NCBI GenBank assembly: GCA_035048815.1 | Contig: JAUCBN010000013.1 | Span: 3,608,501-3,672,500, forward strand | Length of the DNA stretch: 64,000 bases | Reading direction: 5' to 3' | Origin: Abelmoschus esculentus | Taxonomy: Eukaryota > Streptophyta > Magnoliopsida > Malvales > Malvaceae | Shown here: positions 58,990-64,000 of the stretch, piece by piece | Position numbering within the stretch: the stretch's first letter is position 1 | Layout: every line of letters starts with the position of its first letter | Made by a program: the position numbers and the translations under genes | The notes under the pieces: model-generated | What the model was told of the DNA's origin: nothing | Database searches by the model: none | Seen by the model: the letters and a program-made list of their open reading frames with translations, nothing else

Positions 58990-60177
58990 ATGGAGTCACA
59001 GAGCAATAAAAGAGGATGCAGCAGCAGCAGCAGTGACCTTCATGTTCCTCATCACCATAACCAGAAACAACAACAAGATGATGGGGGTGGCGCACATGGG
59101 ACATCACCCTCGCAGCATCACACTCAGGCCCCAGCTAACCAGGTCCCGTTCATGGGATTGGGATCCATCTCCAGACAGATTCCTCTTCCTTCTTCCTCCT
59201 CTACTACTACTTCCACTTCTCCTAATCCACCTTCCGCCAAAAGACCCACCAAAGACCGACACACCAAGGTCGATGGACGCGGCCGTCGCATCCGGATTCC
59301 CGCGGTATGCGCCGCCAGAGTCTTCCAGCTCACACGAGAATTGGGTCATAAATCCGATGGTGAAACCATCGAGTGGCTGCTCCAACAAGCGGAACCCGCC
59401 ATCATAGCTACGACGGGGACCGGCACTATCCCTGCCAATTTCTCCACCCTTAACGTTTCCCTTCGTAGCAGTGGATCCACCATTTCGTCTCCTTTGTCCA
59501 AGTCTGCGCCTCTCTCTTTCCACAGTGCTTTAGGCTTTTACAACAGTAATGGAGGAGACGAGAGTAGAAGGCTTGCTACCAACACTGCCATGCTAGGGTT
59601 TCATCATCAACTTTACCCTCAACTACTTAACCCTAACGACAGCTCCTATACAAAGCCATTCAGAGATGATCTTTTCAAAGAAACGTCCCAACACAACGCT
59701 GACACGGGTATGATGGACGCAAATTCTCCTAAACCGGAGAGAGCCGGAATGCCAGACAATGAACCCGCTTCGTTCCACACGGCAAACATCGTGCCAGCTC
59801 CGGCTATGTGGATTGTCGCACCGTCCACAACCAATGGAGGCAATACCTGGATGCTTCCAGTAGGTGGTGGTTCCACCGTGCCGGAAGCCCAGATGTGGAC
59901 CTTACCGGCTCATTATCCGGGTGGTGGGGTTAGAACGAATCCGATTCAGCTCAGTTCGATGATACTGCAGCAGCAGCAACAACAACAACAGCAACCCGGG
60001 GGTCAACAGCTGGGTTTAGAAATGACAGAGAATACCGTGGGGTTATCCGGCAGTACCAGAATCTGTGTTTACAGCAACAATAATAGAGCGGGTTTAAAAA
60101 TGAATTTGGATCAAGAAAATCAAACTCAACGGAGCAGTGATAGCGGAGATGAAAATCCAGCAACAGATTCTCAATGA
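58990..60177 (+). CDS. Class I TCP transcription factor
   Basis: Intronless gene of 395 residues. The open frame begins at 58981 with TTG; the first ATG is at 58990 (MESQSNKRG), so that start is used. Class I (PCF) TCP factors bind GGNCCCAC-type sites in the nucleus and control growth and cell division genes. The TCP domain is at about residues 88-142: KDRHTKVDGRGRRIRIP is the basic part and LTRELGHKSDGETIEWLLQQAEPAI the helix-loop-helix part. The missing four-residue stretch in the basic part marks class I. The EWLLQQAEP form and the GTGTIPANF that follows fit the TCP8/14/15/22/23 group. The rest is low in complexity: a His/Gln- and Ser-rich N-terminus and a nine-Gln run near residue 325. 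The exact orthologue is not decided. Confidence 0.94.
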   Translation: MESQSNKRGCSSSSSDLHVPHHHNQKQQQDDGGGAHGTSPSQHHTQAPANQVPFMGLGSISRQIPLPSSSSTTTSTSPNPPSAKRPTKDRHTKVDGRGRRIRIPAVCAARVFQLTRELGHKSDGETIEWLLQQAEPAIIATTGTGTIPANFSTLNVSLRSSGSTISSPLSKSAPLSFHSALGFYNSNGGDESRRLATNTAMLGFHHQLYPQLLNPNDSSYTKPFRDDLFKETSQHNADTGMMDANSPKPERAGMPDNEPASFHTANIVPAPAMWIVAPSTTNGGNTWMLPVGGGSTVPEAQMWTLPAHYPGGGVRTNPIQLSSMILQQQQQQQQQPGGQQLGLEMTENTVGLSGSTRICVYSNNNRAGLKMNLDQENQTQRSSDSGDENPATDSQ

Positions 60178-61838
60178 TAAAAAAAAAGTTTCTAAATTCA
60201 GCTCACGTTTTCCAACTGTTTTGCAGTAGCCGTATTTCTTTCTTCCTGTAAATGCATGTGTTTTTGTTACTATTTTTGGACTGTTGATTGTGATTAGCTT
60301 TGATGCTGAAATGAAATTCAATGTTCAATGGGGTGTCCAAGATTGCTCCTTAAACCAGCGAGTTCGAGCGGTGTTAAACTCCGCTCATTAAAAACTTAAG
60401 AATTTGAGTTTGGTCGAGTATAAGTAGTGCTGGTTAAAATTCTAGCAAAGTTAGAATTTTAATTACATGGAATATTGATTCATTAAAAACGCCATCAGTC
60501 TCATCTTATTTACGTCCCTAGAAACAACCCTATCCTCTTGCCAACTATTACAAGTGTGAAAATATGAAGATTCTGCAGGACTTGTGTCTGAAGTAAAATT
60601 TGAAAGTTGTCCCTGGCCATTGACCTAGGTTACTCAATGTGAACCACATGTCTTGGTATCAAAGGATTAGGTTTTATATATCTTTTCGGCTTACTTTGTT
60701 GGATCAGGTTTTAGATTGGTTGTCCCTGTCGAGGATAAAAGACAAAGAAAATGGCAAATAAAAAGGAATCTTGCCAACTGCAGCTCACTGGCTCAGTAGC
60801 TAACCCTCTTGCTCATAAGCTTTGAGCTACCTTAATTCTTATCCTCTTCTTTTTCCAAAAATAATAATTGGACTGGTTCCTTCTAATTAATATATATATA
60901 TATATAGCATGTATGATTTATTATTATAAATTTAATAATAAAAAATTGAAAGTTACTTTAACTGCCGCTTAAATCAGGAGCGGCGCCACCCAACAAACAC
61001 CACACAAAACCAAGGTTTTTCCCTTGAGTAGGGAAAAAGAAAATACTAGTCTTTTTCATGTTACATTAAAATAATCGAACAAGCAATGTCTCAAATTGGA
61101 CCGTCGAAATGGACATTTCATAATATTTTTTTATCAACAACTTTGGGACATTGTTGGTCCATTTTATGATCGGCCAATTCAGAACATTTAGTCAAGAAAT
61201 TGTAGGTTGGATAACCGACCGTTTGTGGTTCATGTGAACTGTTTCTATGCCTTATCCCATTTCTCACGTTCATGTCATGCTCCGATTGAGGGGATAGTGT
61301 CGGGGAGGTTGAGGGGCATTATTGTCCATTAGGAATGATTTTGATGGTAAATCACTCCTATAAATACCCATTGGCATAAGGTCCCTAAGCATTAAAACAC
61401 AAGCAATTCATTTGCATAAAGTATTTCATCTATTGAGGTTTTTGAGTGCTTAGAAGATCTTGGCGTTTTAGTTTCTTTTTGCAGCCAAGTTCTATATTTT
61501 CACGGTGGTCCGAAGTATTACCACGGTGGTTCGAGGTTTTAGACGGTGGAGCAACCACATCTTAATTAGGCATAAGGTTTTGACAATGGCTGGAGGTATT
61601 TATTTTGATCCTTTTCCGCTGCGTTTATGCTCGTTTAATGCTCACATTTGGTATGCGAACCATGTTAAATCTCTGCCTTGTCATATTTAATTTTTATCAA
61701 AATTTAAATATGTTATTTTGATCTTTAAATTCTGAAATTTTGAGAAAAATTATGTTGCAGAAATTTTATAAGATTAATTTCTAAAATTTATTAATTTATT
61801 TTTTCTTAAATAAATTTTAGAAATTAATATATAGTATG
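60178..61838. other. Intergenic spacer downstream of TCP, with an LTR-like stretch
   Basis: Bases 60178-60330 are the likely TCP 3' untranslated region. A TA dinucleotide run is at about 60888-60905. From about 61080 to 61690 the text has the look of an old LTR: a TATAAATA box at 61359-61366, then AAAACACAAGCAATTCATT and a run of CACGGTGGT words, and a TTTTCCGCTGCGTTTA end. No partner copy, TSD or coding region was found, so a solo or cut LTR is only a possibility. Confidence 0.4.
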
Positions 61839-62596
61839 TGTAACACCCGACCCGAATGTCACAATGGGCCTCCGGCCCAAAACCCATATTTCAAAATTTC
61901 CTTTAAAAGTCCAATAATAAAAATCACGTAAAGTTCAAAACCAATTTCATAGTCCACTTAAATTAATACAAGCCCAAAATAATTCAAAGTAAATCGGACC
62001 TTCAAAATATATTACAGACTATTTTAAAAAAACATTCGACCCAAATAAAATAACAGAATTACAATACATATAGAGTTCAACATAGTACTAAGCGCACTAC
62101 ATCTAATAATTGTACTCTGACAACACGGTCGATGCTGAAAGTCCAAACCTTGATGGTGCTCCACGAATCCCGCTCCACCTAACCTACGCACAAAAACAGA
62201 TTTCGAACGCTGAGTCAAACAAGCTCAGTGGATACGCCAAACTCGGCCAACATCATGCATATCAAAGCAGTAAAGCATGACATATAAATCACATGCATGG
62301 TATGATGGTCTAGCATGCTTGCCTAACACATGGCATAAATGAGTGTATACTATCGCACACAGCATATGAAGATGATATCATCTCTGCAAGAGAAATAAAA
62401 CCTCCCTCCTCTCTCCTTCATCCCATTTAGGCATTTACAAAAATGCCCCTAACTTACCACTTGGAAACCCAACACAACAAGACCCAACAAGGCCCAACAC
62501 TAACTCGAGGCCCGAAACCACAAAACCCGAGGCCCAAAACCAAGGCCCAACGTCTCGGGCTAACCCAACCCTTGGATCCGAATCCGGGTCGTTACA
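61839..62596 (-). repeat. Tekay-like 3' LTR
   Basis: TG...CA, 758 bp, rich in GGCCCAA-type words near its right end. The partner LTR is outside the window, so the end points rest on the family pattern and the adjacent purine tract. Confidence 0.8.
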
Positions 62597-62614
62597 ACTC
62601 TCCCCTCCTAAAAG
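62597..62614 (-). other. Tekay-like polypurine tract
   Basis: The minus strand reads TTTTAGGAGGGGAGAGT directly before the LTR. Confidence 0.78.
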
Positions 62615-62619
62615 AAAAT

Positions 62620-64000
62620 TTCGTCCTCGAAATTTACCTGTCAGGAAGAGATGAGGATACTGAGCTCTCATGTCCTTCTCCGGCTCCCACGTGGCCTATT
62701 CGATCCCATGGTTCCTCCACAACACTTTTACCAAAGGTATACTCTTATTTCTAAGCTCTTTGACTCCTCTATCCACGATTCCGATGGGCCTTTCCTTGTA
62801 AGTCAAATCCATATTGACTTTTCGATTTCCTCAAGCTGAACCACATGTGAGGGATCGGAACGGTAACGTCTCAACATAGACACGTGGAACACATCATGTA
62901 TACGTGCCAACTCCGGAGGCAAAGCTAGCCGATAGGCTACCGGTCCAACCCTCTGAAGCACCTCGTACGGCCCGATATACCTTGGGCTCAACTTTCCTTT
63001 CTGACCAAACCGGATGATACCCTTCCATGGAGATACCTTGAGAAACAACTTCTCATCAAGCTCATACTCGATGTACTTACGCTTCTTATTCGCAAAAGCC
63101 TTTTGCCTATCAAAAGCTGCTTGTAACCTCTCATTGATGATCTGAACTTTCTCTTCAGTTTTCTTAACAAGTTCTGAACCCAATATCTTCCTCTCATTGA
63201 GCTCTGTCCAACACAAGGGTGTCCTACACCTGCGCCCGTACAAGGCCTCAAAATGAGCCATCTTGATGCTCGACTGATAACTGTTGTTGTAAGCAAACTC
63301 TACCAACGGTAACTGCTCCTCCCAGCTACGAGCAAAGTCTATCGCACAACACCGAAGCATATCCTCCAAGATCTAGATAACTCTCTCAGACTGTTCCTCG
63401 GTCTGAGGATGAAAAGCTATACTGAAGCGTAACTTAGTGTCTAGAGCCTCGTGGATAGACCTCCACAACCTCGCTGTGAACCTCGGATCCCTATCCGATA
63501 TGATCGATGAAGGCACACCATACAACCTCAAGATCTCCTTGATGTACAACTGAGCCAACATTTCCAAACTGAAGTTCATCCTCACTGGTAAGAAGTGAGA
63601 TGACTTGGTCAACCTGTCAACTATGACCCATATAGCATCATGCTTCCTCAACGTCATCGGTAATCCGGTGACAAAGTCCATGGTCACATGATCCCACTTC
63701 CACTGTAGAATCTGGATAGGCTGTAGCAACCCTGAAGGTACCTGATGTTCCGCTTTCACTTGCTGACATGCCAAACACCTTGTCACAAACTCTGACACAT
63801 CTCTCTTCAAGCACGGCCACCAAAAGAAAGGACGAAGATCCTGGTACATCTTGTTACTACCCGGATGAACAAAAAACGGACTACGCTGAGCTTCCCTCAA
63901 GATACGATCCTTCAAATCCTTTAAGGCGGGAACACACAACCGATCCTGAAAGTACAAGAAACCATCATCTCGTATCTTAAAGTCTGACGACTCACCCCTC
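62620..64000 (-). pseudogene. Tekay-like integrase and chromodomain remnant
   Basis: Open pieces 63373-63957 and 62803-63369 lie in the same frame with one TAG between them at 63370-63372, where the family has Gln. The first piece has the zinc-finger end and the DDE core: Asp in VTMDFVTGLP and in IISDRDPRFT, Glu in EEQSERVI. The second holds the integrase C-terminus (GPYEVLQRVGPVAYRLALP, FHVSMLRRY). After a stop near 62804 another stretch (about 62635-62800) reads the end of a chromodomain-like tail, including VLWRNH and ATWEPE. At least three lesions, so the copy is inactive. Confidence 0.85.

Larger units (their letters stand above)
61839..64000 (-). mobile_element. Tekay/Del-like chromovirus, partial (runs off the right edge)
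   Basis: A 758-bp LTR (61839-62596) starts TGTAACACCCGACC and ends GTTACA. Next to it on the minus strand is a purine tract, then the 3' part of pol with integrase and a chromodomain-like tail. The TGTAACACCC start and the CTTTTAGGAGGGGAGAGT tract are usual in Tekay/Del elements. The 5' part and the second LTR lie beyond the window. Confidence 0.88.

Noticed and set aside
59104..59523. Minus-strand frame opposite the TCP gene
   Set aside because: Antisense shadow of the TCP coding region.

Overview
This is nuclear DNA of a flowering plant. It holds intron-containing plant gene families (a CDPK, a plastid pyruvate dehydrogenase E2, GRAS, RMR-type RING and TCP proteins) set among AT-rich spacers and full-length LTR retrotransposons with target-site duplications (TSDs). 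The gene types point to a eudicot. A Malvaceae genome such as cotton is my best guess, but that is an inference and the sequence does not prove it. I recognised no tRNA, rRNA, bacterial operon or CRISPR array.

Layout. 1-1627 (-): 5' part of a CPK4/CPK11-like calcium-dependent protein kinase gene, cut by the window edge. 3163-5944 (-): complete six-exon gene for a plastidial dihydrolipoyl acetyltransferase (EMB3003 type). 6952-8370 (-): single-exon GRAS regulator. 11010-16671 (-): decayed Ty3/gypsy chromovirus. 16986-28020 (-): 11-kb non-autonomous LTR element (LARD-like) with 2.7-kb LTRs, inserted in a LINE reverse-transcriptase fossil. 29029-33099 (+): PA-TM-RING-H2 (RMR) gene with a one-base deletion inside the RING. 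33622-36097: Mutator-like non-autonomous DNA element (9-bp TSD) filled with a 187-bp palindromic satellite and an AT-rich array. 37371-46879 (+): Athila-type LTR retrotransposon. 47124-56764 (-): a second LARD-like element. 58990-60177 (+): class I TCP transcription factor. 61839 to the right edge (-): Tekay/Del-like chromovirus, cut by the window.

The main structural story is nested insertion. One LEA_2 (NDR1/HIN1-like) gene was hit twice: the Athila element landed directly before its start codon (TSD ATCAT), and the second LARD landed inside its membrane-segment codons (TSD ATAGG). The remains of one short gene are therefore spread over about 20 kb and also carry frameshifts. The two LARD-like elements differ in LTR sequence but share primer-binding-site and polypurine-tract types. 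One of them keeps a gag fossil of the Tat/Ogre kind, so both look like derivatives of that lineage that lost pol.

The intact host genes (E2, GRAS, TCP, and the visible CPK part) are unrelated in function: signalling, plastid fatty-acid precursor supply and transcription. There is no sign of a cluster. Exon borders were placed by reading GT-AG sites and checking that the reading phase is kept; repeat borders were placed by comparing copies by eye.
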